Below are positions 17,449-25,448 of a stretch of 64,000 nt of DNA, in pieces. A program made the position numbers and the translations under genes. The notes beneath the pieces are model-generated. The model made no database searches. It was given only the letters and a program-made list of their open reading frames with translations, and had not been told where the DNA came from. The stretch comes from Enterococcus alishanensis. Lineage in GTDB: Bacteria > Bacillota > Bacilli > Lactobacillales > Enterococcaceae. How positions within the stretch are numbered: position 1 is the first letter of the stretch; each line of letters starts with the position of its first letter. The stretch is from contig NZ_JAHUZB010000001.1 in the NCBI RefSeq assembly GCF_019218635.1, positions 558,001 through 622,000 of the forward strand, in the 5' to 3' direction.

Positions 17449-18175
17449 TGTGCTAACCTTGTTTCCTCGGATGTTTGAAGGGCCAATGGGAGAATCAATT
17501 ATTGGAAAAGCCGTGGAAAAAGAATTATTAGAAATTAAACTGCATAATTTTCGGGAGTATTCTGATAATAAACACCAGCAAGTCGATGACTATCCTTACG
17601 GTGGCGGAGCTGGTATGCTCTTAAAAGTTCAACCAATCTATAATAATTTAAAAGCAATTGAAGAAGAAACTCCCAATAAAAATCGACGAGTGATCTTGTT
17701 AGATCCTGCCGGCAAACAATTTGACCAAAAAATGGCAGAAGAATTTTCGCAAGAAGAGCAATTAATTTTTATTTGCGGTCATTATGAAGGCTATGATGAA
17801 CGAATTCGCAGTTTAGTTACTGATGAAGTGTCATTGGGAGATTATGTTTTAACTGGTGGCGAACTAGGAGCGATGGTGATGATTGATGCGACGGTTCGTT
17901 TATTACCTGAAGTATTAGGCAATAAAAATTCTGCTCAAACAGATTCTCATTCTACTGGGTTGTTGGAGCACCCACAATTTACGCGTCCAGCTGATTTTCA
18001 AGGAATGAAAGTTCCTGAAGTATTAACCAACGGAAATCATAAGCTAATTGAAGCATGGCAGTTAAAAGAATCTTTGCGACGGACTTATTTACGTCGACCA
18101 GATATGCTAGAGAATTTTGACTTAACACCTGAAATGGAAAAAATGCTGGAAGAAATTAAAATTGAAGAAAAATGA
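17435..18175 (+). CDS. trmD: tRNA (guanine37-N1)-methyltransferase
   Basis: A 246-residue SPOUT methyltransferase. It starts [13 protein letters not shown] (the second ATG at 17438 gives the exact family start). The trefoil-knot motifs are [13 protein letters not shown] near residue 50, [11 protein letters not shown] near 113 and [15 protein letters not shown] near 133. It makes m1G37 to prevent frameshifting. It starts inside rimM and is followed by rplS with a separate promoter. Confidence 0.97.
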   Translation: MMRIDVLTLFPRMFEGPMGESIIGKAVEKELLEIKLHNFREYSDNKHQQVDDYPYGGGAGMLLKVQPIYNNLKAIEEETPNKNRRVILLDPAGKQFDQKMAEEFSQEEQLIFICGHYEGYDERIRSLVTDEVSLGDYVLTGGELGAMVMIDATVRLLPEVLGNKNSAQTDSHSTGLLEHPQFTRPADFQGMKVPEVLTNGNHKLIEAWQLKESLRRTYLRRPDMLENFDLTPEMEKMLEEIKIEEK

Positions 18176-18194
18176 TTCTGACAAGAAAATTCTC

Positions 18195-18224
18195 TTTACA
18201 GTGCTCTTTTATTTGTGTTAAGAT
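18195..18224 (+). promoter_or_regulatory. promoter of rplS
   Basis: TTTACA (18195-18200), 18 bases and TAAGAT (18219-18224) with TGT before the -10 (extended -10). It lies in the trmD-rplS gap and gives rplS independent expression. Confidence 0.6.
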
Positions 18225-18292
18225 ACTCGAGTGAGTGTAAGCTCATCTATTACGATATTCCGCTGAGGTTTTTCCTTAAGAATGTTTGGAAA
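18225..18292 (+). promoter_or_regulatory. possible L19 autoregulatory leader
   Basis: The untranslated leader of rplS holds ACTCGAGTGAG and TTCCGCTGAGG, the kind of conserved core that Firmicutes L19 leader RNAs carry in front of rplS. L19 is expected to bind it and limit its own synthesis. I judge this from position and short motifs; a covariance-model search would settle it. Confidence 0.4.
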
Positions 18293-18309
18293 TAAGGAGA
18301 ATGATAAAG

Positions 18310-18657
18310 ATGAATCCATTGATTCAAGAATTAACTCAAGAACAATTACGTACTGATATCCCTGCATTTCGCCCTGGTGACACTGTCCGTGTTCACGCAA
18401 AAGTTGTGGAAGGTACCCGTGAACGTATTCAGTTATTTGAAGGCGTAGTTATTAAACGTCGTGGCGCTGGCATCAGCGAAACTTATACTGTACGTAAAAT
18501 GTCTAACGGTGTTGGTGTTGAACGGACATTCCCAGTTCACACTCCACGTGTTGCGCAAATCGAAGTTGTTCGTTATGGTAAAGTTCGTCGTGCGAAACTT
18601 TATTACTTGCGTGCTCTTCACGGAAAAGCAGCTCGTATCAAAGAAATCAGAAGATAA
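18310..18657 (+). CDS. rplS: 50S ribosomal protein L19
   Basis: A 115-residue L19 starting [20 protein letters not shown], with [19 protein letters not shown] and the basic end [11 protein letters not shown]. It lies at the subunit interface. The ATG at 18310 was chosen because AAGGAG is 10 bases upstream and the family begins MNPLI. It is the chromosomal gene just before the ICE insertion; its coding sequence is intact. Confidence 0.98.
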   Translation: MNPLIQELTQEQLRTDIPAFRPGDTVRVHAKVVEGTRERIQLFEGVVIKRRGAGISETYTVRKMSNGVGVERTFPVHTPRVAQIEVVRYGKVRRAKLYYLRALHGKAARIKEIRR

Positions 18658-18690
18658 GAAAGCAAAAATCTGTCTATCAAATTTCGAATG

Positions 18691-18725
18691 TGAAAAGTCC
18701 TTGTATATCAAGGGCTTTTTCTATT
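18691..18725 (+). terminator. terminator-like hairpin at the rplS/ICE left junction
   Basis: AAAGTCCTTG and CAAGGGCTTT form a stem with one mismatch around TATAT, followed by TTTTTC. The left arm is chromosomal and the right arm would come from the ICE, so insertion seems to supply a replacement terminator for rplS. Confidence 0.65.
18704..18711. repeat. attL core (8-bp direct repeat)
   Basis: TATATCAA here is repeated at 61611-61618 beyond the integrase. Joining the outer flanks at this repeat creates TGAAAAGTC (18691-18699) paired with GACTTTTCA (61628-61636), a perfect 9-bp hairpin behind rplS. That supports this as the crossover core. Confidence 0.55.
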
Positions 18726-18781
18726 TCTCTGAATTCCTAAAAATCGTAAAAATCGATGTTTTTGTCTGTAATTGTCCTAGA

Positions 18782-18855
18782 TTGCCCCATTTTGACGACT
18801 AATGTAGTCAGAAGAGGGCAAAATTTACATTTTTGACTGACGACAAAAGTCATAC
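18782..18855. repeat. ICE left-end repeats, possible integrase arm sites
   Basis: TTGCCC (18782-18787) and GGGCAA (18816-18821) bracket an inner dyad around GACTAATGTAGTC. TGACGACT (18793) and TGACGACA (18838) recur in inverse orientation near the right end as TGTCGTCA (61574-61581). ATGTAGTCA occurs at 18802-18810 and again at 61584-61592. Shared short motifs inside both ends are expected for integrase or excisionase arm-binding sites. Confidence 0.4.
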
Positions 18856-18870
18856 GAAAAAACCAATACG

Positions 18871-18907
18871 AGCCTCCGAATTTAGCAAGTGTTGAGGCTG
18901 GCTTGCT
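18871..18907 (+). other. interleaved inverted repeats, pseudoknot-like
   Basis: AGCCTC (18871-18876) pairs with GAGGCT (18894-18899), and AGCAAG (18884-18889) pairs with CTTGCT (18902-18907). The arms alternate a-b-a'-b', which permits an H-type pseudoknot or two competing hairpins. It is in the non-coding ICE left end, 340 bases without a gene between rplS and the first ICE gene. GTAC..GTAC and CCG..CGG small dyads follow to 18945. Confidence 0.35.
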
Positions 18908-18961
18908 CAGATGAGAGGTTAGTACCGTTACGTACTTTGCGGTTGCTAAAAAGGATGATAG

Positions 18962-18985
18962 AACTATATTCTCTATAATATAGTT
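18962..18985 (+). promoter_or_regulatory. -10 box inside a 9-bp dyad
   Basis: AACTATATT (18962-18970) and AATATAGTT (18977-18985) are perfect inverted arms, and a perfect TATAAT lies at 18974-18979 within them. It stands just before the RBS of the next gene. No good -35 hexamer was found. The geometry suggests a repressible, perhaps autoregulated promoter. Confidence 0.5.
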
Positions 18986-19001
18986 GAGGGGATAGTTGTT
19001 T

Positions 19002-19646
19002 ATGAAATCAGATGATAAGCGAGTAATATGGAAGAAAAAAAGCGATTTGCAGTTAATGCAGATTATTTTAGAATTTATCGAAAAACATCAAGTTCATTCC
19101 GTTAGGGAGTATCAACAAAAGTTAAAGGAGTATCCTAAAGAGGTTCCAAGTGTGTGGTTTATCAAAGAACGCTTTGGATCTTGGGATAAACTGCTAATTC
19201 AGCTTGGAGAAACTAGGTTTGAGAGGTACTGTTGGTCAAAAATGACTGATGAAGAAATAAAGTTAGTTGCTTCAGAATTCATTAAAAATGAATCAATCCT
19301 GTCTCAAAGAGAATATGAAAAAAGAACTGTCGGTAATAAAAGTGTTCCTTCGTTAGATACCTTAAAAAAGAGATTTGATGATCTTAAACCTTTGTTTAAA
19401 AATCGAAAAGAGGATACAATTTCAGATTTTCAACTTCTTTTTGAGTTGAGAAAAGAAATTGTTCGTCTCGAAATGGAAACCTCTCTTTCAATGACTGAGT
19501 TTAGAAAGAAATCTAATTCAGAAAAATTGCCATCTGTAGACACAATTATGAGAAGAACAGGTAAATCATGGGAAGACTTAATGGAAGAAATCGGTTTTGA
19601 TTATCGAACTATAAAAGTAAAGAAACTGACTATAAATTTAATGTGA
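19002..19646 (+). CDS. protein with homing-endonuclease-associated repeats (putative DNA-binding)
   Basis: About 214 residues made of repeats of the HNH_repeat type: VPSVWFIKERFGSWDKLLIQL (about residues 45-66), VPSLDTLKKRF (about 115) and LPSVDTIMRRTGKSWEDLM (about 175). This repeat is found beside homing endonucleases and in small DNA-binding proteins; no HNH nuclease motif is present here. The ATG at 19002 follows GAGGGG; a TTG at 18996 is possible. It is the first gene inside the ICE left end, behind a dyad promoter, and directly before the ABC-3C-like operon. A regulatory role for itself or for that operon is inferred only. Confidence 0.65.
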   Translation: MKSDDKRVIWKKKSDLQLMQIILEFIEKHQVHSVREYQQKLKEYPKEVPSVWFIKERFGSWDKLLIQLGETRFERYCWSKMTDEEIKLVASEFIKNESILSQREYEKRTVGNKSVPSLDTLKKRFDDLKPLFKNRKEDTISDFQLLFELRKEIVRLEMETSLSMTEFRKKSNSEKLPSVDTIMRRTGKSWEDLMEEIGFDYRTIKVKKLTINLM

Positions 19647-19697
19647 CTAAAAGTTTTTTAATCACAAATTTTTAGTTCAATATTTTTAAATTTGCTA

Positions 19698-19725
19698 CAT
19701 CATTCAAGATGAGTGATGTTATAAT
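19698..19725 (+). promoter_or_regulatory. promoter and operator-like dyad of the SMEK/ABC operon
   Basis: TGTTATAAT (19717-19725) is a perfect extended -10. CATCATTCA (19698-19706) and TGAGTGATG (19710-19718) form a dyad with one mismatch that covers the -35 position. A regulator binding here would block transcription of the three-gene operon. Confidence 0.55.
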
Positions 19726-19755
19726 TACTTTAACTTAAAGGAGAGTAGGACAGTT

Positions 19756-20739
19756 ATGAACCGAAAGTTTTACTATGATTATATATCTGAAAAAATTGAT
19801 TTATTATCGTTGAGAATAAAGCGAAATGGGAAATTAAACTTGTTAGACTTGAACGTCCATTCAGAAGTATTTTTTTGTGGGTTTTTAAATGGGCTTTTCG
19901 GTTACTCTCTTTCAACCGCAAATGATCTTACCGCAAATGCTGAAGCAATTGATTTAGTAGATGATGAAAATCATATTGTGATTCAAGTTACATCCACTAG
20001 AACCAAAAATAAGATTAATGCTACTTTGGAGAAGCAAACGACTAAAGAGTACGCAGAAAAGCAATACAATCTAAAATTTTTATTTATGGTTGGGGAAGTC
20101 AAAAATTTGAAGAAACAAGAGTTTGAGAATATTCATAAGATTGATTTTACTCCAGATTTAGATCTTTTAGATACGGTTTTCTTATTAAGAACAATCTATT
20201 CTTCTAAAATTGATGTTTTAGTTTATTTACATGATTTTGTTCGAAAAGAACTCGGCGAATCTCCGAGCGTGATAAAAATTACTTCGAATCTGGCATCAGT
20301 ATTAAATATTCTTGCTGAAAAAGATTTGAGCAGACCAGACACATCTTTTCAATTGAATGAGTATAATATAGATAATAAAATCGCATTTAACGATTTAGGA
20401 GCAATCAAGGACTCTACTATCAATGACAAAAAGAAATATTATGGAACATTGGATAGAATTTATAAAGAATTCGATCGACAAGGAACAAATAAAACACTAT
20501 CAGTGTTTAGCAAATTATCTTCATTTTATGAGGAAGAATTGTTAAATGAAGAAAGTTCAAACGTAGAAAAATTCTTTAGCATTATTTCCAGTACAACTGA
20601 TTATATAAAAAATAGTGCGAATTATGTTGCTATTCCAGATGATGAATTAGAATTGTGCGCTCGCATAATTGTTGTGGATGCATTTATCAGATGCAAGATA
20701 TTTAAGAATCCGGAGGACTATACACATGTTATTACCTAA
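19756..20739 (+). CDS. SMEK-domain protein, predicted effector of an ABC-3C system
   Basis: A 327-residue protein. Its N-terminal part (about residues 1-160) matches the SMEK domain: YYDYISEKIDLLSLRI, LHSEVFF-like NVHSEVFFCGFLNG, then EAIDLVDDENHIVIQVTST near residues 64-82. The ID...IQVTS pattern followed by Lys residues resembles the core of PD-(D/E)xK-like nuclease folds, so a nuclease role is plausible but unproven. The C-terminal half is helical and unrecognised. The family is known from ABC-three-component conflict systems. It is the first gene of a tightly overlapping operon and shares 14 bases with the next gene. Confidence 0.75.
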   Translation: MNRKFYYDYISEKIDLLSLRIKRNGKLNLLDLNVHSEVFFCGFLNGLFGYSLSTANDLTANAEAIDLVDDENHIVIQVTSTRTKNKINATLEKQTTKEYAEKQYNLKFLFMVGEVKNLKKQEFENIHKIDFTPDLDLLDTVFLLRTIYSSKIDVLVYLHDFVRKELGESPSVIKITSNLASVLNILAEKDLSRPDTSFQLNEYNIDNKIAFNDLGAIKDSTINDKKKYYGTLDRIYKEFDRQGTNKTLSVFSKLSSFYEEELLNEESSNVEKFFSIISSTTDYIKNSANYVAIPDDELELCARIIVVDAFIRCKIFKNPEDYTHVIT

Positions 20740-20959
20740 AGATATTTTACCTGAAAATAGTATATATTTTTATGGAGCTTTAGTTCTTAAATACTTGAAT
20801 GCTAATGAGCTTGAGAAAACTGATATCATCACTTTATACCATAGAATAAAGAAGGAAAGTGACATTTCAATGATTTCATTTTCTTTAGCTTTGGACTGGC
20901 TATATTTGATTAATACAGTTGAGATTGACTCAGAAGGAGTGGTGAATCTATGTACTTAA
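20726..20959 (+). CDS. ABC-3C middle component, small (MC6-like)
   Basis: A 77-residue protein starting MLLPKDILPENSIYFYGALVL, with a helical, winged-helix-like remainder (ITLYHRI...SFSLALDWLYLINTVEID). Small middle components of this look connect effector and ABC ATPase in ABC-3C systems. The ATG at 20726 was chosen because CGGAGGA lies 8 bases upstream. It overlaps the SMEK gene by 14 bases and the ATPase gene by 10, so the three are translationally coupled. The subtype is assigned from size and context. Confidence 0.65.
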   Translation: MLLPKDILPENSIYFYGALVLKYLNANELEKTDIITLYHRIKKESDISMISFSLALDWLYLINTVEIDSEGVVNLCT

Positions 20960-22668
20960 AAAAATTAGTAATTTCATCACGTTCAGGAACTATTAGAGAT
21001 ATTTCCTTCCATTTAGGTGTGAACCTAATAGTTGATCAAACAGTCACTATTGGCGATACTTCAACAGGCAATAATGTTGGAAAGACAACAGTATTAAAAT
21101 TAATTGACTTTTGTTTGGGAGCAAAAGAGTCGATTATATACCAAGACTCTGAGACTAAGAAAACTTTTGAAGATGTAAAAGATTTTTTAATAAATGAAGA
21201 GATTATCATATCGTTAGTCTTATCAGAAGATTTGTTGGATGAATCCGCTAAAACAATACGAATAAGACGCAACTTTTTAAAAAGAAATAAGAAGATCATG
21301 GAAGTCAATGGAGTTAATCTTATTGCCAACCAAGGAAAAGAGTTTGAAGAGGAATTGGACTCATTATTGATTGGTGACAGAGAAAATAAAAAGCCTTCTA
21401 TGAGACAGATACTGGCCCATAACATTCGATATTCTGACATTAGAATAAACAACACTTTGAAAATGATCAATAATTATACATCACTACCTGAGTATGAAGC
21501 CCTATTCTTATTTATGTTTGGTATCGAAATTCCTGATCGGGCCCCTTATTTAAAAAAGCTAAAGCTCGAGAATGATTTCAAAAGGAGAATTACTAAAAGT
21601 CAAGGTAAAAATGAATTGGAACTCCAATTATCATTAACTAATGAAAAATTACGAAAGTTAGATAGTCAGAAATCAACACTAAATATAAATGAGCACTACG
21701 AAGAAGATTTACAAAAGCTAAATATTATCAAATATCAAATAAGCAGAGTTAGTTCTGAAATAAGTGAGCTAGACCTTAGAAAAGAATTAATACTAGAAAC
21801 TGAAAAAGAATTAAAATCAGATGTTTCAACTATTGATATAGAAGCTTTGAGGGAAGTATATACTCAAGCTAATAGTTTAGTTGAAAATGTTCAAAAGACT
21901 TTTGAAGATCTAGTCAACTATCACAATAACATGATTGTCGAAAAAATCAGATTCATTATTCAGGATATTCCTGCAATAAATGATGAGTTGAAACAAGTTC
22001 GGATGAGACTGAATGACTTATTAACCACTGAAAGAGAACTAACCAAAAAAATTGCAAATAGTGATACATTTCAAGATTTGGAATTAATTATCAATGAAAT
22101 GAACTCTACTTATCAAAAAAAGGGAGAATTAGAAAAATCTATTTCTCAAATTGTTGAAGTAGAACAGAGTATTAAGAATTTGACTGATGATATTGAAAAT
22201 ATTGATAAAAATATTTTTTCGGAAGAGTTCAGTCAAAGAATTTATGATCAAGTAAATAAGTTCAATGTATTTTTCTCACAAGTTTCCAATACGTTGTATA
22301 ATGAAGATTATGGTATAACTTTTGATAAAAGATACGATAAAAAAACTCAAAGATATATTTATGTTTTTAATTCATTTAATGATAACAATAGTTCTGGGAA
22401 AAAGCAGGGAGAAATCATTTGTTTTGATTTAGCATATATTCTTTTTGCTCGAGAAGAGAATATTCCAAAACTTGATTTCATATTGAATGATAAAAAAGAA
22501 TTGATGCATGGCAACCAATTACTAAAAATAGCGGAGTATGCAGCTGAAAATAAAATTCAGCTACTATTTTCTATTTTAGAGGATAAATTACCGCAGGCAT
22601 TAAATAATGATGATAATATTGTTTTACGGCTTTCACAAGAGGAAAAGTTGTTTAAAATCGAAAATTAA
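20950..22668 (+). CDS. ABC-3C ATPase, DUF2326 / SMC-like
   Basis: A 572-residue SMC/RecN-like ABC ATPase. Walker A is TGNNVGKTT near residues 38-46, followed by LKLIDFCLGA, the usual DUF2326 start. The middle (about 210-440) is a long coiled coil. The C-terminal half-domain has the signature region SSGKKQGEIICFDLAYI near 484 and a Walker-B-like LDFILND near 512, with MHGNQL after it. DUF2326 proteins are the ATPase partner of ABC-3C systems, thought to sense nucleic acid or damage and activate an effector. An imperfect terminator follows. The operon is AT-rich and looks foreign even within the ICE. Confidence 0.8.
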   Translation: MYLKKLVISSRSGTIRDISFHLGVNLIVDQTVTIGDTSTGNNVGKTTVLKLIDFCLGAKESIIYQDSETKKTFEDVKDFLINEEIIISLVLSEDLLDESAKTIRIRRNFLKRNKKIMEVNGVNLIANQGKEFEEELDSLLIGDRENKKPSMRQILAHNIRYSDIRINNTLKMINNYTSLPEYEALFLFMFGIEIPDRAPYLKKLKLENDFKRRITKSQGKNELELQLSLTNEKLRKLDSQKSTLNINEHYEEDLQKLNIIKYQISRVSSEISELDLRKELILETEKELKSDVSTIDIEALREVYTQANSLVENVQKTFEDLVNYHNNMIVEKIRFIIQDIPAINDELKQVRMRLNDLLTTERELTKKIANSDTFQDLELIINEMNSTYQKKGELEKSISQIVEVEQSIKNLTDDIENIDKNIFSEEFSQRIYDQVNKFNVFFSQVSNTLYNEDYGITFDKRYDKKTQRYIYVFNSFNDNNSSGKKQGEIICFDLAYILFAREENIPKLDFILNDKKELMHGNQLLKIAEYAAENKIQLLFSILEDKLPQALNNDDNIVLRLSQEEKLFKIEN

Positions 22669-22683
22669 ATAGATATAAGTCAA

Positions 22684-22718
22684 AAGAGTCGCACAAAAAA
22701 AGTGTGGCTCTCTTTTTA
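22684..22718 (+). terminator. terminator after the ABC-3C operon
   Basis: AAGAGTCGCAC and GTGTGGCTCT pair around a seven-A loop with G-U/mismatch positions, followed by a T run. It separates the defence-like operon from the transfer genes. Confidence 0.8.
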
Positions 22719-22759
22719 TACAAATTTTTTTGTAATCCAATTGGAGAGAAGGAAGAAAA

Positions 22760-23110
22760 TTGAAATTAACTAAAATCAAAGTAAAAAAAGAATGGGTTGG
22801 AAGAGTCTTCATTCTAGGTACACAATTTAAAGAGGCACCAAAAGAAGTGAATGGTCTTTTAGGTAGTTACGTAAAATTTTATGGTGATTCTGAAAAACAT
22901 GGTGCTCTACCAATCGTCATTGATAAAAGTGATGCTGCATTACCAGAAGGTGAAGTGGAGGTTGAATTTGAAGAAGCTTACCTTGTTCCAGATAAGGTTC
23001 GGATCACAAGTCGAGAAACAAATGATGATGGCCGCATGATCAATTCCGTAAATGGCTACTTGGACTTTTCTCTATATTTATCCGGCATGACAGTTAAGGA
23101 AGGTGTGTAA
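22760..23110 (+). CDS. DUF961 protein, Tn916 Orf23/Orf22 type (copy 1)
   Basis: A 116-residue DUF961 protein, the first of two adjacent copies as in Tn916 (orf23, orf22). Its exact role is unknown; it belongs to the transfer start region. It starts with TTG at 22760 with GGAGAGAAGGA upstream. MKLTKIKVKKEWVGRVFILG and PLPIVIDKS-like LPIVIDKSDAA are readable landmarks. The next gene starts 2 bases after its stop. Confidence 0.85.
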   Translation: MKLTKIKVKKEWVGRVFILGTQFKEAPKEVNGLLGSYVKFYGDSEKHGALPIVIDKSDAALPEGEVEVEFEEAYLVPDKVRITSRETNDDGRMINSVNGYLDFSLYLSGMTVKEGV

Positions 23111-23112
23111 TT

Positions 23113-23523
23113 ATGGTTTTAAAATTTAAAGACAATAACAACATTACAGATGCAATGGACGTTTCAAGTTTAGGTTCTATTCGTTTCAGTTCGTTAGAAG
23201 ATCCAGTTCTAGGATTCGATGAAGAAACGCGACAAAGCACTGGTGAGATCACCAAAAAGAGAGCTGAGCTAGTTTTTGGTGACAAGAAGAAAATTTCTAG
23301 TCGTGTAACCTTCCCACCAACTGCTGAGATTGAAATGTTCAAATGGCGTGATCCTGTTGAGTTAGTCAATCCAGAATTCCATCTAACTTATATTGCTGCT
23401 CAAGATGGAAACCGAGAATATTTTGAGTTAGATATTTATGCTGAAGGATTGAAAAAGGTAACTCCTCAAAAGGCTGCTATGAATACTGCTCAAGCTGCTG
23501 AAAATGAAAAGAACAAGAAATAG
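23113..23523 (+). CDS. DUF961 protein, Tn916 Orf22/Orf23 type (copy 2)
   Basis: A 136-residue DUF961 protein starting MVLKFKDNNNITDAM, with LVFGDKKKISSRVTFPP near residue 55 and a Lys/Glu/Asn-rich C terminus. It is a distant paralog of the preceding gene. It lies 60 bases before the coupling-protein gene, in the order known from Tn916. Confidence 0.85.
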   Translation: MVLKFKDNNNITDAMDVSSLGSIRFSSLEDPVLGFDEETRQSTGEITKKRAELVFGDKKKISSRVTFPPTAEIEMFKWRDPVELVNPEFHLTYIAAQDGNREYFELDIYAEGLKKVTPQKAAMNTAQAAENEKNKK

Positions 23524-23582
23524 GGGAGGGAAAACTACTCTCTCTGATCGACAAAAATGACGACTGCTGCTGATAATTATTA

Positions 23583-25103
23583 ATGGATAAGGAAGGTGAA
23601 GCTTTGAGAGGTCTATTCTACTACAGAGGAAAGAGAATCCAACTCTATCATCAATATCTGAACGTTTGGTATGTATTTCTTTTTTCGATTCCATCCTTAA
23701 TGATTATTAGCTGGTTATTCTTTCTGAATCATGCAAAAATAAATTCTCAAATCGAAGGTAATCAGCAATACCTAAAGCAATTAGTAATACTTGGGATGTT
23801 AGCAATAGTTCTCCTGTTCGTAAACATATTCTTTTCCTTTTTCATTATCAAGCGATCCAAAGAAAATGGTGGATACTTCAGCCGACTACAACGTTGTCAA
23901 TGGCTGCTGAAGTATCTGATTAAAAATAACCTGGTAGAAACAAAAAAGGAAAAAACGGAGAATGGAACAAAAGAAATTATCCAATTACCAAAGCTGTATT
24001 ATCGGAAAAAAGATTCCTTAGATTGTTTCACCTTTGAACTTGGTGGAAAGAACCATAAGGAATTTTTGATGATGGGATCAGTATTGGAAGAAATGTTTCT
24101 CGGTGATCTGGTTGAAGTTGATCGAAAACCTATGTTGGTCACTTATAAATTGTTACTGGATACTATTAGCCGCCGATTATCTATCCGAGAAGTAAAAGCA
24201 AAGAATGGATCAATCGAAATTATGGCTGGTGTCTTTTGGGACTATGACAAAATGCCAAACATGCTCATCAGCGGCGGAATCGGTGGTGGTAAAACTTATT
24301 TCATTTATATGTTGATCAAAGTGTTTATGGAAGTAGGAACGGTGAAGATTGCTGATCCAAAAAAATCAGACTTAGGCGTTCTAGCTGATTTGCCTGCATT
24401 CAAAGGACATGTTGTGATGGAGAAAGAAGAAATTTTCCGACTCCTTGAAGATAGCTTCGAAATGATGATCAAGCGCTATAAATATATGCGTGAACATGAA
24501 AACTATACAATGGGAAAAAATTATGCCTTCTATGAAATGCCACCTTATGTTGTGATCGTGGATGAATGGGCGGCTTTTTTTAGTACTTTGGATTATAAAG
24601 AAACGGAACGAGTGTTAAAAGTGTTGATGCCGCTTATCCTTCAAGGTCGTCAATCAGGTGTGTATATGATCATTGCCTTACAGCGACCAGATGCTCAAAG
24701 TTTACCCAACGGTATTCGAGATAATTTACTCGCAAAAGTTTCGTTGGGTCGCTTGTCTGAACTGGGCTACAAAATGACCTATGGAGACGACAACAAGAAT
24801 AAAAGCTTTGTCAATAAGTCGGGCGTTGGTAGAGGTTATTTAGATATTGGAAAAGGGATTCCACAAGAATTGTACAGCCCATTTGTTCCAGAAGACTTTG
24901 ACTTTTTAGAGGAATTTTCTAAATTTGATCAGATGATCGAACTTGATTTTGAATCCATACGGATCACTGGAAGGGATCGGGAAATGATGGATGACATGCA
25001 TAGCGCTGAAGATGAAATGAAAATTAGAAAAATGGTTTCGGAAGAATACCAACGGAAGCGGCAAGAAAAGTTAGACAAAGCGAGTGATATTAAGATCGAA
25101 TAA
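23583..25103 (+). CDS. tcpA: FtsK/SpoIIIE-like coupling protein (Tn916 Orf21, TcpA)
   Basis: A 506-residue conjugative coupling protein. Two N-terminal membrane segments (about residues 25-48 and 64-88) precede an FtsK-type ATPase. Walker A is GGIGGGKTYF near 230 and Walker B VIVDEWAAFF near 324, with GRQSGVYMIIALQRPDAQ (sensor) after it. It brings the MobT-bound strand to the secretion channel. The ATG at 23583 is listed; a TTG at 23604 with GAAGGTG upstream is an equally good start. The oriT follows two genes later, as in Tn916. Confidence 0.92.
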   Translation: MDKEGEALRGLFYYRGKRIQLYHQYLNVWYVFLFSIPSLMIISWLFFLNHAKINSQIEGNQQYLKQLVILGMLAIVLLFVNIFFSFFIIKRSKENGGYFSRLQRCQWLLKYLIKNNLVETKKEKTENGTKEIIQLPKLYYRKKDSLDCFTFELGGKNHKEFLMMGSVLEEMFLGDLVEVDRKPMLVTYKLLLDTISRRLSIREVKAKNGSIEIMAGVFWDYDKMPNMLISGGIGGGKTYFIYMLIKVFMEVGTVKIADPKKSDLGVLADLPAFKGHVVMEKEEIFRLLEDSFEMMIKRYKYMREHENYTMGKNYAFYEMPPYVVIVDEWAAFFSTLDYKETERVLKVLMPLILQGRQSGVYMIIALQRPDAQSLPNGIRDNLLAKVSLGRLSELGYKMTYGDDNKNKSFVNKSGVGRGYLDIGKGIPQELYSPFVPEDFDFLEEFSKFDQMIELDFESIRITGRDREMMDDMHSAEDEMKIRKMVSEEYQRKRQEKLDKASDIKIE

Positions 25104-25120
25104 AAGTGAGGTGACAAAAC

Positions 25121-25432
25121 ATGAGTGAAAAATATTATCGAGTAAAAACTGCCGCAAAGTTAATTGATCCAGACTTTTCTTCAAGAACGTTGTATTCGTG
25201 GATCGCAAAGATTGAAAAACGAACAAAATATCGTTTTTTGCGGAAGACTATTTTGAGAAATGGTATTCTTGTTGATCAACTTTTACTGACGGAAGAAGAT
25301 ATTCAATTGTTAAGGAAACTCTATCGATTGAGAAATAAGGAACGGAAGGATTTGACGGCGGCTATTTTCACAACATTTTTGTCGCCAGAAGAACTTTCAA
25401 AACGATTACTACTTGAAGAAAACATTTTTTAG
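25121..25432 (+). CDS. small helix-turn-helix-like protein beside oriT
   Basis: A 103-residue basic protein. MSEKYYRVKTAAKLIDPDFS and RTLYSWIAKIEK look like a MerR/excisionase-type winged helix at the N terminus; LTEEDIQLLRKLYRLRNKER follows. It begins 17 bases after tcpA, behind GTGAGGTGA, and ends just before the oriT repeats. By position it could be an oriT-binding accessory factor, but I do not recognise a named family. Confidence 0.7.
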   Translation: MSEKYYRVKTAAKLIDPDFSSRTLYSWIAKIEKRTKYRFLRKTILRNGILVDQLLLTEEDIQLLRKLYRLRNKERKDLTAAIFTTFLSPEELSKRLLLEENIF

Positions 25433-25448
25433 AAACATTCCACTACTT

